Assembly (NCBI GenBank): GCA_038363925.1
Contig: JAQQWL010000004.1
Coordinates: forward strand, 806,001-870,000
DNA: 64,000 nt
Direction of reading: 5' to 3'
Source of the DNA: Apiospora phragmitis
Lineage: Eukaryota; Ascomycota; Sordariomycetes; Amphisphaeriales; Apiosporaceae
How positions within the stretch are numbered: the stretch's first letter is position 1; each line of letters opens with the position of its first letter. The notes under the pieces were generated by a model that did not search any database, was not told the DNA's origin, and worked only from the letters and a program-made list of their open reading frames with translations. A program made the position numbers and the translations under genes. This document shows positions 1 through 11,684 of this stretch, piece after piece.

Positions 1-32
1 ACACAATTCATCAAAGGGCCTCAGTCACCCCT

Positions 33-2174
33 TCATGTCGACATATCCGCCACACTCATCTCCTGCATCGTCTCCGTGATCTGTGCAACGATCATCGCCT
101 CCTCCTCGGTAGGAGAAGGAGCAGCCGTAGCCGCAGCCCCACCAGAAGACGCCTTCGCCGCCGCCTGGTGCGCCTTCCAGCGGCTCGATACGATGGCCAT
201 CATCTCGCCAAACGGCATGCCCTTGTTCTCCGCCTTGAGCGCCTTCATCTGCTGGCCCGTAAACTCCTGGTACGCCGAGACCTTTTTCTCCTTCTTCTCC
301 CCCGCTCCTTTCGCGGCCTCTCCTCCCTTGGCAGCGGCACTTCCTCGCGGCACCGGTTTCACCTGCTGCAGCACCCCTTACAGCGGCCGCAGCGGTGCTT
401 GGCCGGGTCGACGCTCTTGGAGTGCCGGTGGACCTCGGTGAGGCACTCGACGCAGCGCCAGATGTACTTGTACTCGATCTCGTAGTTGTGCTTGGTCGTG
501 ACGACGATGCTGCGGTCGCCGAACGCGCGCGAGCACCGCGCGCCCCAGCGCTTGAACTCGGCCCCGTGCGCCGCCTTGGGCTTGCCGTCCAGCATGAAGG
601 TCGCCAGATGACAAAACTCGTGCGCCACCGTGTTGAGCAGGTCGGGCTCGTTCAGCAGCACCTTGGTCGCGAGCTCGATGTGCGCCGTGTGGATCTTCTG
701 CTTGCCGCCCGAGGCCATGGACCCGTCGGGCTGCTCTGTCATCGTCGTGGTCTCCTTGCACTTCCAGTGGGCGCGGCCGGCCGTCGACTGCAGCGTCGTC
801 GACCATTTGATCGTGATGCCGCCCGTCGCGGCCGTGAGCTTGGACAGCTGGCCATCCGTCACCTTCTCGTCCAGCTCGGCCAGGAAGCGCTCGGCGACCG
901 ACTCCTTGATGACGTTGAAGGCCTTCTTGGCGTCCCGCTTCTCCGGGCTGGTGCCGTACTTCAGCTTGAGGGCGGCCTTGGTGTTGACGTCGCCGCCGTC
1001 CATGGCGAGTTTCCGAGGGCTTGGCTGCTTCTGGGGTGAATGGTCATCGATCCACTTGTTCTGGACTTCGGGGTCCCAGAATTCACTGTGCTCGGGTTTC
1101 CAAGGGGACGTGGGGATTTGATGACCTTTTGTTGGCGAGGGCAGTAACACCTTCCTGGGCGTGACCGGGTCAAGCTTGGGCTTCTTGTCTTCGTCGTCGT
1201 TCTCTTCTGCGAAGATCTTGAGTTTCTTGAATGCATCGTCCAGGTCATCTGCGGAAGGCTTCTTATCGGCGCGACCATTTGTCTTGCGCGGTGGTGTGTG
1301 GGGTGCACTTCCTGACTCCGACGGGCTATCGGCCGGGGAGCTACGAGAAGCAGCACCTTTTCTTCTTAGGGTTTCCAGGATCTTCTTCTCCGGTGATGCT
1401 CTCTTCGACTTTGACGGGCTTTGGATCCGCGCTGCAGGTTCTGATTGAAGCTCAAACTCTGATGCTGAGGAGGACTCGGAACAGTCTGTGTCGAGGGACA
1501 AGGCCGTCACAAAATCAGATTCCTCGCCATCATCGGCAGCCTTTTCGTCTTTGGTGACGCTTGATGTCTCAGTGGACTCTTCCTCTTCTGCGATACTAGC
1601 AGAACCCTCCTCTTCGGAGCTCTCGTCAAAGACCGTCACAGGCCGCTTCCGCTCGCGCAGCTTGCTGTTGTTGCCACTGACTTTGCGCGGCGACCGTTTT
1701 CTCCGGATGATCGTGTCATCGCTATCCGACAGAGAAAGATCCAGGTCTAGGTTCGTCGCTTCGAACGACACTGCAGTCGTCTCGTGCGAGCTCAACGCCA
1801 GATTGCTGGCTTTTAGGCGAAGAATCCTCGGATTCGAGACCAGCCTCTCCTTCTTCTCCTTCCTGAGCGGCTCAATGTCGCCCAATTTCTGGAACAGGGA
1901 CTGGTCGATGGCCTGCGAGTTACCCAACTTTCTCCGGCGGAGAGGCGTGGGCTTGGCCATGGAGCCCGGAGTCGAGGCCTCTAAGTCAACATGCCTTCTG
2001 GACTTGAGTGTCCGCGGCGGCTGCATTGGTGCATTCTTTGTCCGCTGCACTAGAAGTGGTTGCCTTTTTGGTTGGCGACATGGTTTTTGAGGGGCTGCGT
2101 TTAGACGACAAGAAATCCAGAGAAGGAAAACTCTCGTCGTCGCTGCTGAATTGGTGCGATGCTGTCCTCGACAT
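33..2174 (-). CDS. SprT-like zinc metalloprotease with C-terminal HMG-box (GCNA/Spartan-like)
   Basis: A nuclear protein of about 713 residues, probably acting in repair of DNA-protein crosslinks, as SprT-family proteases do. The N-terminal half is a low-complexity acidic and serine-rich region. It is followed by a SprT domain with the zinc-protease motif HEFCH (about 620-635 on the plus strand), then a zinc ribbon with CVEC and CGRC pairs (380-460), and finally an HMG-box-like segment (KVSAYQEFTGQQMK, about 220-290). The reading frame breaks twice. At 371-375 the run GGGG needs one more G to join the zinc ribbon to the HMG segment. At about 1990-2030 the frame starting at the ATG at 2172-2174 must be left for the main frame. 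The main frame also stays open upstream to 2308 but gives an unlikely N-terminus. The two shifts cancel, and 2142 bases divide by three. The domain identity is secure; the start is less so. Confidence 0.82.
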
Positions 2175-2308
2175 ATTGGCGATGTGTTTGTCTGTATATG
2201 ATGTGGTGATGTCTTATACAAAAACTTGGGTATGTGGTGTCTTAATAGAGGGCCGATATTAATATGGCAAACGGGTGTAAGTAGATGGAGGTTAAGGTAC
2301 CGTTCCAA

Positions 2309-3110
2309 TTTCGGGAGTTTTGGGAGTCGGTCAGGGCAAAGTTTGGGCCCTAGGTTGGCTCAGCAACGGCCTAGTGAGACGGGACAGCCTGCGGGACAGT
2401 GGGGCAGCTGCACTTGGCGGACCATTCGGCTGGGAACCCGAGCTGCTTCATTGAAACCCAACAACATGTTCACATCACAGCCTATAAATTTCTACCTTCT
2501 GTGGGCACAAAAACAACTAGTTGATGGCTAACCGAGACTCTACGTGGCGATTGTTCGAGTCACCTATATGATATGGTGCCCTGGGTGCCTATAGCTCTGC
2601 GATACATGTAGCATTAGTTGCCTGATGGTGAGGCACGTTTTTTTCTGAAGGCATACGCCCCAGGGAAGCCCCCTCTGCTCTTTCTGGCCAGCATGCGAAG
2701 ACATAATTCCAGGGAGTAAGTGATACCAGTATCAGAGCACCACGTTTCTGTCAATTAGTCTTCGAATTTGGAATTATTTGGCTTGTTGAAGGTTGATCTT
2801 TTGAGCTGTCGGGTGTAGTGCCTTCGCTCGGAGATAATACCGATGCCCCGCGCCATGATACAAGCTTACATGCTTATTCCATGCCTCATCCTTCAACCTC
2901 CTTCATCTATAAGTCAAACTCCTCATAGATGCAAAAGAGAAATTTGAGGAGGTAGTTCCGATAGCCAACCAGAATTTTAAGCAAATGCAATATATGGCGG
3001 ATGCAGTGCTCCAGTGCTGAGTCTGACCAAAGCCAGACTGCTGTTTACATGTGTGATCTTTAAAAGGGTGTTGCTGGCCTTGTGCACTTTATTGTCCTCG
3101 AAACATCAGT
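2309..3110. other. Intergenic region, no gene seen
   Basis: Divergent upstream space between the SprT-like gene and the hydrolase. Reading frames are short and lack recognisable content. It presumably holds both promoters, but I can point to no specific element. Confidence 0.5.
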
Positions 3111-4134
3111 ATGGACGAAGCACCGGAGATCTCTGGCCTAAGGTCGATGACTCTGTCCACCAAGCCGGACTGCCCCATCAAGTATACATTCACGGCACTG
3201 GGCACATCCGACAAGCCATCCAAAGCGATACTCATCGTCTTTGTCAACGGTCTCGGCCTACCTCAGGCCTCCTGGCAGCCGACTCTACAATTGCTCCAAA
3301 CAGACTTGGCGACGTCGCCATCGCCGCTTCTATCATCTGCCGGCAGCAGCAGCTATGCCGTCACGGCAGCTACCTACGACCGCTACGGCCAAGGCCTGTC
3401 ACAGCCACTACACGGCGCCAAACCTGCGCCCCACGACATGCTAGACGCCGTCGAAGACCTCTCCGCCGTCATCGACGGCCTCAAGTTTCTCCATCACTTG
3501 CCCGATAATAAAACCACCACCACCACGCAGCTCTTCCTCGTAGCCCACAGCCTCGGCGTACCCCTATCGCGCCTCTTCGCCGAGCGCCACCCCGGCGCCG
3601 TTGCGGCCCTGCTGGCCCTCGACTCCAACATGGCCAGCAACGACTTCGTCTCGCTGTTCCCGGACCCGGACTGCGACCCCGCGTTCGGCCCGCAGCGGGA
3701 CCTGCCCGCCGACACCACGCTCGAGCAGCTCCGGTCCGCGCGGGCGTTCGCGCGGGCCATGTTCCACCCCGCGGCGCCCAACGCCGAGAACCTGGACCGC
3801 CGCACGCTGCCGGCGCTGCTGCCGCGGAGCGACACGCCCATTCTCATCGGCGGCGGCGGCGACGGGAAGCTTTTCCTCCGGGTCGCGGGGCATGACCCCG
3901 AGACCTTCGCCGACGAGTCGTTGAAGGTGTGGCCCAGGGGCTTGACGGAGCGGTACGTGCAGCCGGCGTGGGATGAGTACAACGAGGGGCTGCTGTCCAT
4001 CGTGGGTGAGGACCCGAATTGCAAGGGGGGAGGGGGTGGTGATCGCGCCGCATTGTGGGCACTTTATCCAGAAGAACAATCCGCGCTTTGTGGCTGACGA
4101 GGTTGTTGCGATGTTGAAGACGTTAGTTATCTAG
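3111..4134 (+). CDS. Alpha/beta hydrolase family protein
   Basis: An unassigned alpha/beta hydrolase of about 340 residues. An early strand ILIVFVNGLGLP has the position of the oxyanion-hole HG-type motif. The nucleophile elbow is VAHSLGVPLSRL (Ser in A-H-S-L-G, near 3546-3556), and the segment APHCGHFIQKNNP at the C-terminus supplies the catalytic His. That His-bearing end lies in another frame than the body: the frame switches in the G-rich stretch at 4025-4036, where one base too many appears to be present. Taking one base off gives 1023 bases and a stop at 4132-4134. Without the correction the frame runs to 4097 through an implausible glycine-rich tail and loses the catalytic His. No signal peptide is evident. 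Substrate unknown. Confidence 0.75.
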
Positions 4135-4648
4135 GTTAACGGTGGGTCATGATACGAGCTTCGTGGAAGGATCCCTTACAACCCCCCCTGAGAGTACTAT
4201 ATGGGTAAACACAAAATATACCGAGGGAGTATTCGCCTTACATACCTGAGAAAACCAGGGGTAACAGGAAGCGACAGATCAAAGCCGCACGTTACGGGCT
4301 TGTTGGTGTGCTGCTGCTGCTGCTTCAAGTTTGAGATTCAGACGTTTTGAATGTAAGAAAGTGACTTGGGAGGATGTTAAACCACAAGGCGAGGAGGCAT
4401 GATGATGACCACCTATTCGATCCTGTATGTTTATAGGACAATTCAGTAAGCAGCTGAAGCAGCAGGATCATGATTTTTTTGCTTTCATATCTCGTGGCCT
4501 GGTCACCTCATGAGACATGCCGTCTAAGGTATCTATCTTACAGAAAGGCATGTCGCCCAGACTCCCTTTTCACTAAACCCCTGGACTTAGCTCATCACCA
4601 TCTTCTGGAATAGACTTCCTGTTCGCCAGATCGAAGTTGAAAGTGCAA
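4135..4648. other. Intergenic region between convergent genes
   Basis: A 3' to 3' gap between the hydrolase and RPN9. It has a short CTG run near 4308-4324 and otherwise AT-rich sequence. No gene is supported. Confidence 0.5.
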
Positions 4649-5857
4649 TCAAGGTGCCCAGATGTCCTGACCGGTAGCCTCGATCCAGTTGCCCAGCTTG
4701 TTCACGTTCTCGCCCCACTCGCCCAGGCGCTGACTCATGCTCGCGATCTGGCCCATGTCCAGCACGCGCGGCTGGACCCAGGTGAAGTTGACCAGCTCAT
4801 CGACCTCGTCGATGGTGCCCTTGACGAGCCCCAGGCTGAGCGCCTTCATGACCAGGTGCTCGATCTCGTTGTGCTTCACCTTGGTGTCGGCCTCGATGGC
4901 CTCGAAGCTCATGGCGCGCTGGTGGGGCGGCCGCCGGAAGACCGCCTCGGTCAGCGCCGCCAGGTATATCTTCTGCTGGATCTCGACCTGGTGGTCCGAC
5001 AGCATGTCGTTGGACTTGACATGGTTCGAGAGCTTCTCGTAGGCCGCGAGGTCGCCCCGGTTGAACGCGAGGAGCAGGTCGTGCAGCCACGAGAGGTCGC
5101 CCGTGAGCGCGCCCAGGATGGGGTGTTGTAACAGCTCGCCGAAGTTGTAGATGGAGTCCGAGATCAGGGCGGCGATGCCCAGGTCGTAGGCGCGGGCCTT
5201 GCGCTCTTTATCGGATAGGGTGGTGAGGTCGATGCAGGCTAGATAGAGCAGGGCATTGCGGTAGTAGCTGGCGAAGTCTTCCTCGGCCTGGTAGTATGTG
5301 GCGTTTGTGCGGTAGAATGCGGCGTGGACCTTGGTCTCTACACTGTCGAAGTGCTCCAGAATCTTCTCGGCCTTGTCGAGATCTTTCCGCGCACCCTCGT
5401 TGTCTTCCAGGTTGAGCTTGGTGAGGGCGCCGGCAACGGTGGCGTAGACGTGGGCGTCCTGGGAATCTTCTGAGTCAACCTTCTCGGCAAGGTCTTGGAG
5501 GAAAGATAGCCGCTCTTGCGTGTCTGTTGCAAAGAGTCATTGTCAGTAAATGGAAACAAACACCCTGGCTGACGCATGTGATATACATACCTCGACATTG
5601 TGTGGCCGCCTTAAGACCCAAGTCGACAAGCTTGAGCTGGTTGATCTTATCCGCAAACTTCAGAATGAACACCTTGTAGAACGGCAGGCGCTGCTTTGCG
5701 CTCCCCGGGTGGTTGAAGAACTCAATCAGAGCATCAGTTAGTTGATGCCATAGTTTCCGCTCCCAGCAGTCCTCGAACTGGATGATGAGGCCCTGAAGCT
5801 CCTCGGGAGCTTCGTCCGCTGCTCGGCCAGGAAGTCGGCGATGGTGTCGACGTTCAT
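4649..5857 (-). CDS. rpn9: 26S proteasome regulatory subunit RPN9 (PSMD13)
   Basis: A non-ATPase subunit of the proteasome lid; PCI-domain proteins of this type scaffold the 19S particle. Exon 1 is 5857-5591 and exon 2 is 5523-4649, with a 67-base intron (donor GTATGT, acceptor CAACAG). The N-terminal part FYKVFILKFADKINQL and the helical repeats are typical of the family. The C-terminal PCI winged helix contains YLAALTEAVFRRPP and ends LGNWIEATGQDIWAP. The first exon breaks frame at 5816-5817: a run written GG should be GGG for the sequence to read on as the family's DEAPEELQGL. With that base the two exons give 1143 bases and 380 residues, close to the 376 of human PSMD13. The gene is divergent from the complex I gene, with 527 bp between starts. 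Confidence 0.93.
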
Positions 5858-6384
5858 GGTTGGTGCAGGATGTGGTGGAAGCTGATTCGAGGAATGGTAG
5901 GTGGTTTATCGGAAATGGGATGACAAATAGTCGAGCTGGGGTGGTTCGCTGTTTGAATGTGGAAAGTTGGATCGGAACAGCAGCTTCAAACCTCCACCAC
6001 TATGATGATGTCCGGGCCAGCCAGCAGCAACGCGGCTGCTTGGTAGCCTTAGATCGATGGGGCCTTAGCAGTGGGGGTTGGTGCGTAAGCCACAGATGAA
6101 GCTCGGTACAAGCTTGAGCCACAGAGGGATTGTACAAGTGGATGTGGCTTGAAGAGGCTCTGCACAATGACTTTAATGTGGACGGTGATTGGCGGGCCGG
6201 CAAGGCGGGAGAGCGAAGCAGCTTGGGGCGGCAGCTTGAATCAATTGAATGTTGAGCTCCAATCCCAATTGACGACTGGCCTCCAAGCAAGAACCGCCAG
6301 CAACGCTCCGAACACTTCACGACCAATTCAATTGGGAATTGGAGAGGCCATTTTTCGTTCTTGCTTCTATCGACAGCCGCAAGA
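5858..6384. promoter_or_regulatory. Shared divergent promoter region of RPN9 and NDUFA9-type gene
   Basis: The 527-bp head-to-head gap between two housekeeping genes. It has no conserved coding content and must contain both 5' leaders and core promoters. I see no diagnostic element, such as a complete proteasome-associated control element, so the call rests on gene arrangement alone. Confidence 0.45.
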
Positions 6385-7738
6385 ATGGCCTCTTTTGCGA
6401 CCGCCGCGCGGTCAACCCAGAGGCTCGTACTCAATGTCGCCCAGCGAAGAGCCATTTCCGATGTTGCCATCACTCGCACCGGCAAGCCGATCCTGCGGAC
6501 TCAGGGCGGACGGTGCGTTAACTATTCTGCTATACATGGTTCTTGGACGAAAAGCTGCTGACTTTGTGTTGCATAGACATTCCCTCGGAGGTGCGTATCG
6601 ATTGAGCCCGGCCGAATACAACCACCCTCTGACGTATGCTTTCTAGGACACACCGTGACAGTCTTCGGCGCAACCGGTCAATTGGGTAGATATATCGTCA
6701 ACCGGTTAGGTACGGACACTCGCGGTCAATCTAGAAGTCCATGTGGCTAATTGGGGCGCATACAGCACGCCAAGGATGCCAGGTCGTCATCCCCTACCGC
6801 GAGGAGATGGCCAAGCGTCATCTCAAGGTTACTGGTGATCTGGGACGTGTGCACTTTCTCGAATACGATTTGCGCAACACCGACTCGATCGAGGCCAGTG
6901 TCAGGCATTCCGATATCGTCTACAACCTGATCGGCCGGAACTACCCGACCAAGAACTTCAGCCTGGAGGACGTTCACGTTGAGGGAACCGAGCGCATCTG
7001 CGAGGCCGTCGCCAAGTACGATGTCGACCGCTATGTCCACGTCTCCTCCTACAACGCCGATCCCAACTCGTCTGCGGAGTTCTTCCGCACCAAGGGTCTC
7101 GGAGAGCAGGTTGCCCGAAGCATCTTCCCGAGACGACTATTGTCCGTCCCGCGCCCGTCTTCGGCTTCGAGGACAACCTTCTGATCAAGCTCGCAAACCC
7201 TTCTGTTCAATTCACCTCCAACAACATGCAAGAGCGATTCAGGCCAGTACACGTATGTGGGACCGGGAACCCCTGGGGTATGGACGATGCTAACTGGAAA
7301 TAGTCGATTGATGTTGGGAAGGCCCTGGAGCAGATGCTGTACGACGATAGCACCGCTGGACAGACGTACGAGCTGTTTGGCCCTCGGGAGTATTCTACCG
7401 CTGAAATTGCCGAGATGGTGGACCGCGAAATCTTCAAGAAGCGAACACACATCAACGTGCCCAAGGCTGTCTTGAAGCCCGTCGCTGCCATCCTCAATAA
7501 GGTTCTCTGGTGGCCCATGCTTTCCGCCGAGGATATTGACCGAGAGTTCATTGACCAGGAGGTTGATGAACACGCAAAGACATTCAAGGACCTCAACATC
7601 GAACCCAGCGACATCAGCAATTTCACATACCACTACCTGCAGGGATTCCGAAGCTCGTCTTTCTACGATCTGCCGCCGGCAACAGAGAAGGAGAAGCGGG
7701 AAGACAGGAAGTATATCCACGTCACTGACGAGTTGTAG
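6385..7738 (+). CDS. NADH:ubiquinone oxidoreductase 40 kDa subunit (NDUFA9-type), mitochondrial complex I
   Basis: An accessory subunit of respiratory complex I with an atypical short-chain dehydrogenase fold that binds NADPH. The first 40 residues are Arg/Ala/Ser-rich, as in a matrix-targeting peptide (MASFATAARSTQRLVLN). The nucleotide-binding loop is VFGATGQLGRYIVNRL, followed by YNLIGRNYPTKNF. Five exons: 6385-6512, a 14-base micro-exon 6577-6590, 6647-6709, 6766-7252 and 7304-7738. All introns are GT-AG, and the last contains TGCTAAC. The frame breaks at 7127-7129, where CCC should be CCCC so that IFP continues as ETTIVRPAPVFGFEDN. With one base restored the exons total 1128 bases, or 375 residues. 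The product is essentially certain; the break is almost surely a sequence error. Confidence 0.93.
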
Positions 7739-8506
7739 AGATAGTCTTGCTCTGGTGGTAGAAGAAAGAGACCTGCCTGTACATATAAAATTACTACTAC
7801 CTGAACTAGATCAAACAAGTCCTTTTTGTTCCTTTCGTTAAGCTGAATCCTATGTCTAGAAAGGGTTTATGTCGTTTGGTGGCAGGTGGTGAGATATTGC
7901 GATATTTCGATCTGTAGCCGGGCTGTCCTTACTTGGGGGGGGGGGGTGCCCACGGAGCGGCTTCGGGAGTTCGGGACATGGTATGGATGCACTTACTGGT
8001 CCGGTGAAACTTACTACTCACTTAGCCACGGACGCCGCGACGAACCGCGTTGAAAAGCTTTGGGCCGCAGCATCACCCGCCGGCTTACCGCTTTTTATTA
8101 CAAGCATGGCGACTATGCGTGTGACCGCTGGCCGATCCATGTGCTAAATCCCGATACTAAAAACATGGTTGGCTCGCGCCCAGGAAAAATTGTCAGCCAG
8201 GAAAACCGGGTCAGCCGAAACGATTCCAGAAAAGTTGGAACTGTTTAGTCAAGCATGACACTTCACTCGGTTTTCTTACTCGTGAGCTGGCAAATGAGAA
8301 AAAAATAAGAAAAAAATAAGAAAAAAAATAGAGGTATAGTAAGAGGAACTGAAGGACTTATCGGGTTTGTTTAACTCATTTTCTGTTAACTTTGTCGCCT
8401 GTGGTGTCTTGCGCGCAACTTTTGGTGTGCTGTTTGCTTTCCAAACTCGCTTATACGCTCACTTGGCCGTTTACCTGTTTTCGCGATACAACCGACAGCA
8501 AACAAA
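7739..8506. other. Intergenic region with poly-G and A-rich tracts
   Basis: Contains the 3' end of the complex I gene and the promoter of the methyltransferase gene. A run of 12 G lies at 7935-7946, and an A-rich stretch (repeated AAAAAATAAG) at about 8298-8330. No gene is supported. Confidence 0.5.
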
Positions 8507-9909
8507 ATGGCGGACTTTGACGATGAGCCCATGTAAGTAAGGTCACACACACAAACTTGGCGAATGTCCCTTTTCGGATTCGGCCACGAAGATCAAGTTT
8601 GCTGATTAGCTCGCCCCTTATAGCACACTGTCCGCCGGCGCATTGGACGCGCTCAAGGAGTTCTACCACGAGCGGGATGTGCACGTGGAGAAGTTTGAGA
8701 AGCTCAAGACGCAGGCCGACGCTGTCGAGATCTTGAGCATGCGGGACATGTTCAAGGAGGACTGGCAGGAGAGCCAGTTTTGGGTAAGTGCTCATCAGCT
8801 CGTCTCAGAGGTATCTTCTGGGACTTCGTGCCAATTGGTGCGGAGTTGTAAATGAATAAAGGGGGGTGTGGACGTATGGGGAAGACAACCGCATAGGTCT
8901 GTCTACTTGTTCGCATTCGCTGGATTGGTAGAGAGCATCTGAATTCAGTGGGCCTCTGTCTCCAGAGATGTACAAAGCTCTGAGATGGGACAAGGGGGTC
9001 GCTTTGGGCTACGCTCTGGAAAGCGCCAACGTCAGAGGGGGCGGCAGACGGACACCATCCATGGGTTTCTGCCTCGAAGCTGCCAGGGGCCGAAGAGGTT
9101 CGGGCTACAAGTTTGGATTCGGGAGCTGACGACAAGACCAGTACTCAGATGACTGCGCGACGCTTCTCGCAGAGCAACTACTCGACGGAGCCACCGAAGA
9201 GACCACCATTGCGATCGTGTCTGCACCCAGCGTGTTCGTCGCTATGAAGAATATCCTGGTAAGCCGATTCTTTCTATTATTGAGTTCGGCCATCGAAAGC
9301 CGAGGGCTCGGTCGTGTAATTAGTTCTCATCCATCCTGTCCTCTCTTGCGAATCGATTTCTTGTAACGGAAAGGGGGTCCGCCAAAGCGCTAACCATTCC
9401 AAACAGAACGCTGCCGATTACACTCTGCCGAAGCCCAAACTTCACCTCCTGGAACACGATCGTCGATTCGACGTGTTCCCGGAGTTCATCTACTATGACT
9501 ACAACCATCCCCTGAAGGTGCCTCTCGAGCTTAAGGGAAGCGTGGACCGCTTCATCGTGGACCCGCCGTTCCTGAACATTGACACTCAGACGAAGAGTAA
9601 GTTATAATACCACATGTCACATATCCCTGATCACTTCACTTGTCGTCGGTTCTTCACTAACACCTGACCCCCTCACTCCCAAAAGCTTCTCTCACGATCA
9701 GGCACATCACCAAGTCGGTCCACCCGGAGGAAGTCCGCGCCATCATCTGCACGGGCGAGCGCATGCAGGACCTGATCCTGCGCCTCTACAAGTCCTTCGG
9801 CGTGCGCACCACCACCTACGAGCCGGAGCACCACGAGCTCCAGAACGAGTTCTTGTGCTATGCCAATTATGAGGGCTCGAAGTGGGGTCTCAAGGCGGCG
9901 CAGGAGTGA
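8507..9909 (+). CDS. efm5: Protein-lysine N-methyltransferase EFM5 type (eEF1A lysine methyltransferase)
   Basis: A cytosolic class I methyltransferase of the N6AMT2/EEF1AKMT1 family, which in yeast (Efm5) trimethylates a lysine of elongation factor 1A. Five exons give 717 bases and 238 residues with no frame problem: 8507-8532, 8624-8783, 9142-9258, 9407-9596 and 9686-9909. Recognisable parts are the acidic start MADFDDEP, then ALKEFYHERD, the SAM-fold start YSDDCATLLAEQLL, the hallmark DPPF within FIVDPPFLNIDTQTK, and the C-terminal VRTTTYEPEHHELQNEF. Intron 2 is long for this window (358 bases). The very short first exon is set by the ATG at 8507 and the donor at 8533. Because it needs no correction, it is a useful control for the frameshift pattern elsewhere. 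Confidence 0.92.
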
Positions 9910-10310
9910 ATGAATGAACGATATAGACATGTAGATATAGAACTTGCGCGCTTTGGATATGATTGATTGGGTATCGATGTTTTTGCCTTTGCAAAGTGCT
10001 AGAGAGAGAAAGAGAGAGAAGGTAGACAAGATCTGAGAACGAAGATACGAAGCATACGAAGAAAGAGATTAGCCCGTAGAGGGGAAAAGGGAGGCTGATA
10101 CCATAGAGCAATAGAAGAGAATGCAAGTATACTTGACATAAGTTAACCAAATAGGCATGCTAGGATCAATTTAGGAATTAGCGAGGCTATGAATCCAATA
10201 GGAATTGGTTGTTACTGTTTCGATCGTGTATCCTTCAACGAGTCACGGGCATTGGGACGAACAAGTAAATCCCGATAACCCTAAAACCCCCAAGAGGTTT
10301 ACATAATATA
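9910..10310. other. 3' flank of EFM5 gene up to the transposon
   Basis: Non-coding, AT-rich and purine-rich (AGAGAGAAAG near 10003-10020), with no gene seen. It ends at the TA dinucleotide (10309-10310) that borders the Tc1/mariner element. Confidence 0.5.
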
Positions 10311-10344
10311 AAGTGACCTCGCAAAAGTCTGCGCACGCACCACC
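10311..10344 (+). repeat. Left terminal inverted repeat of the Tc1/mariner element
   Basis: 34 bases beginning AAGTGACCTCGC. They match the reverse complement of 11651-11684 at 31 of 34 positions (mismatches at positions 3, 5 and 13). The core AAAGTCTGCGCACGCACC is identical. Confidence 0.93.
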
Positions 10345-11650
10345 AACACCTTAAATCTTATTTTATTATCTTTTCCTTCCTTCTAACTTACTTTTACCAT
10401 AACTTTATTAAATTAATATAGATTTAAACGAGCTCGGTCGTATTTTAATCGTAAATCGTAAGCTAAATGGCGAATACTCTTCCGAAGCTATTACGGCTAT
10501 TTCGTGCTCTCTATCGCCGGTGTACTAAGGCGTACTATTGCTAACGCGTTTAGCATACGTCGGCCAGCTATTATTAATAACCTCGTAAAGCGCTTTATTA
10601 AACGAAAAACATTAAAAAAGAAGCCGAGACCTAGTCGCCCTCATAAATTATCGACTCGGTAAAAACGCTATTTATTTTAATTAATACGCCGGAAGCCCCG
10701 TACTACTTAAAAGGAGCTCTGCTTAAATATAAATATAATGCTAAGGTCCAGACCACGCTCCTTCTCCGTCGACACCGCACGCCGCAACCTATGTAAAAAA
10801 AAGGATCGGCTACTGGCGCGCTGCGAAGCGCATCCTCTTAACGAATGATAACGCTAAAGAGAGACTCTTTCTGCCGTTATTGGTCCTCGCCGACGCGTCT
10901 GAAACAGCTGATACTCTGCCTCTTTTCCAACGAATGCACGATCTAGAATGCACCGCACATACCGGGCCGTTGGGTCTTCCGGTACTGCTCAGAACGCTTC
11001 CGGAAGGACCTAATTAACCCTGAACCTCATTCCAGGCCTCGGATTAGCTTTATAGTGTAGGTAATGGTGTAGCAGAGGGATGGAGAGGCTGGGACCTCCC
11101 CCTTTATCTTTTGCCGGGGAGATCCCGACTCTCTAGGCGGCGGCTTCACTTCTGCCCGGTATATTAAGGTTTTAGAAGCTGCCCTTCTTTTTAACGAGCC
11201 TGGGGACCCTTTTATATAGGATAACGCGCGTATATATCGATCTAACCCCGTAAAAGAGTTCATCGAATTAAAGGGCATCTGGACGATCTAATCGCCTGCC
11301 TATTTACCCGATCTAAACCCTATTAAATAGGTATAGAAGGCCTTTAAGCTTAAAATATATAAAATAAAGCCTTAATTTTAATACCTTAAAGAGAATATAG
11401 TATACGAAGCGTATACGAAGGAAATAATTAAGAGGGCGTGGGCTACACTAAATCCAGAAATAATACTCCGGCTACTACGTTTTATCCCTCGTCGCATAGC
11501 TACTATGCGGCGCGCAAGGGGCTAGTATAGTTACTATTAAAATATATACGATTACGATTAAAATAAACCTGAATATAACCGATTTATAACTAATTTAACT
11601 GCGCTGTTACTATCTAAAGATAGTGGTGAAAGTGCTGGAAATCGGCTGCA

Positions 11651-11684
11651 GGTGGTGCGTGCGCAGACTTTAGCGAGGTGATTT
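11651..11684 (-). repeat. Right terminal inverted repeat of the Tc1/mariner element
   Basis: Reverse-complement partner of 10311-10344, followed directly by TA (11685-11686). Read outward in, it begins AAATCACCTCGC. Confidence 0.93.

Larger units (their letters stand above)
10311..11684 (+). mobile_element. Tc1/mariner-type DNA transposon, full length, RIP-degraded
   Basis: A 1374-bp element flanked by TA on both sides, the target duplication of Tc1/mariner elements. The interior, read on the plus strand with stops and frame changes, keeps the order of a Tc1-type transposase. A helix-turn-helix and basic region lies near 10600-10660 (KRKTLKKKPRPSRPHKLS). KRIGYWRAAKRILLTN lies near 10800, DNARIYRSNPVKEF near 11219, and the last acidic block PAYLPDLNPIK near 11295. 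The tail RFIPRRIATMRRARG ends at about 11527. Many codons have become TAA or TAG and TpA is enriched, as expected from C-to-T mutation by RIP. No intact product is possible. It sits between ordinary genes, well away from the AT-rich block at the right end. Confidence 0.88.

Noticed and set aside
359..390. A 19-base intron (GTAAGG to CAG) joining the SprT and HMG frames
   Set aside because: It has GT and AG ends but is far too short for splicing; one missing G explains the join better.
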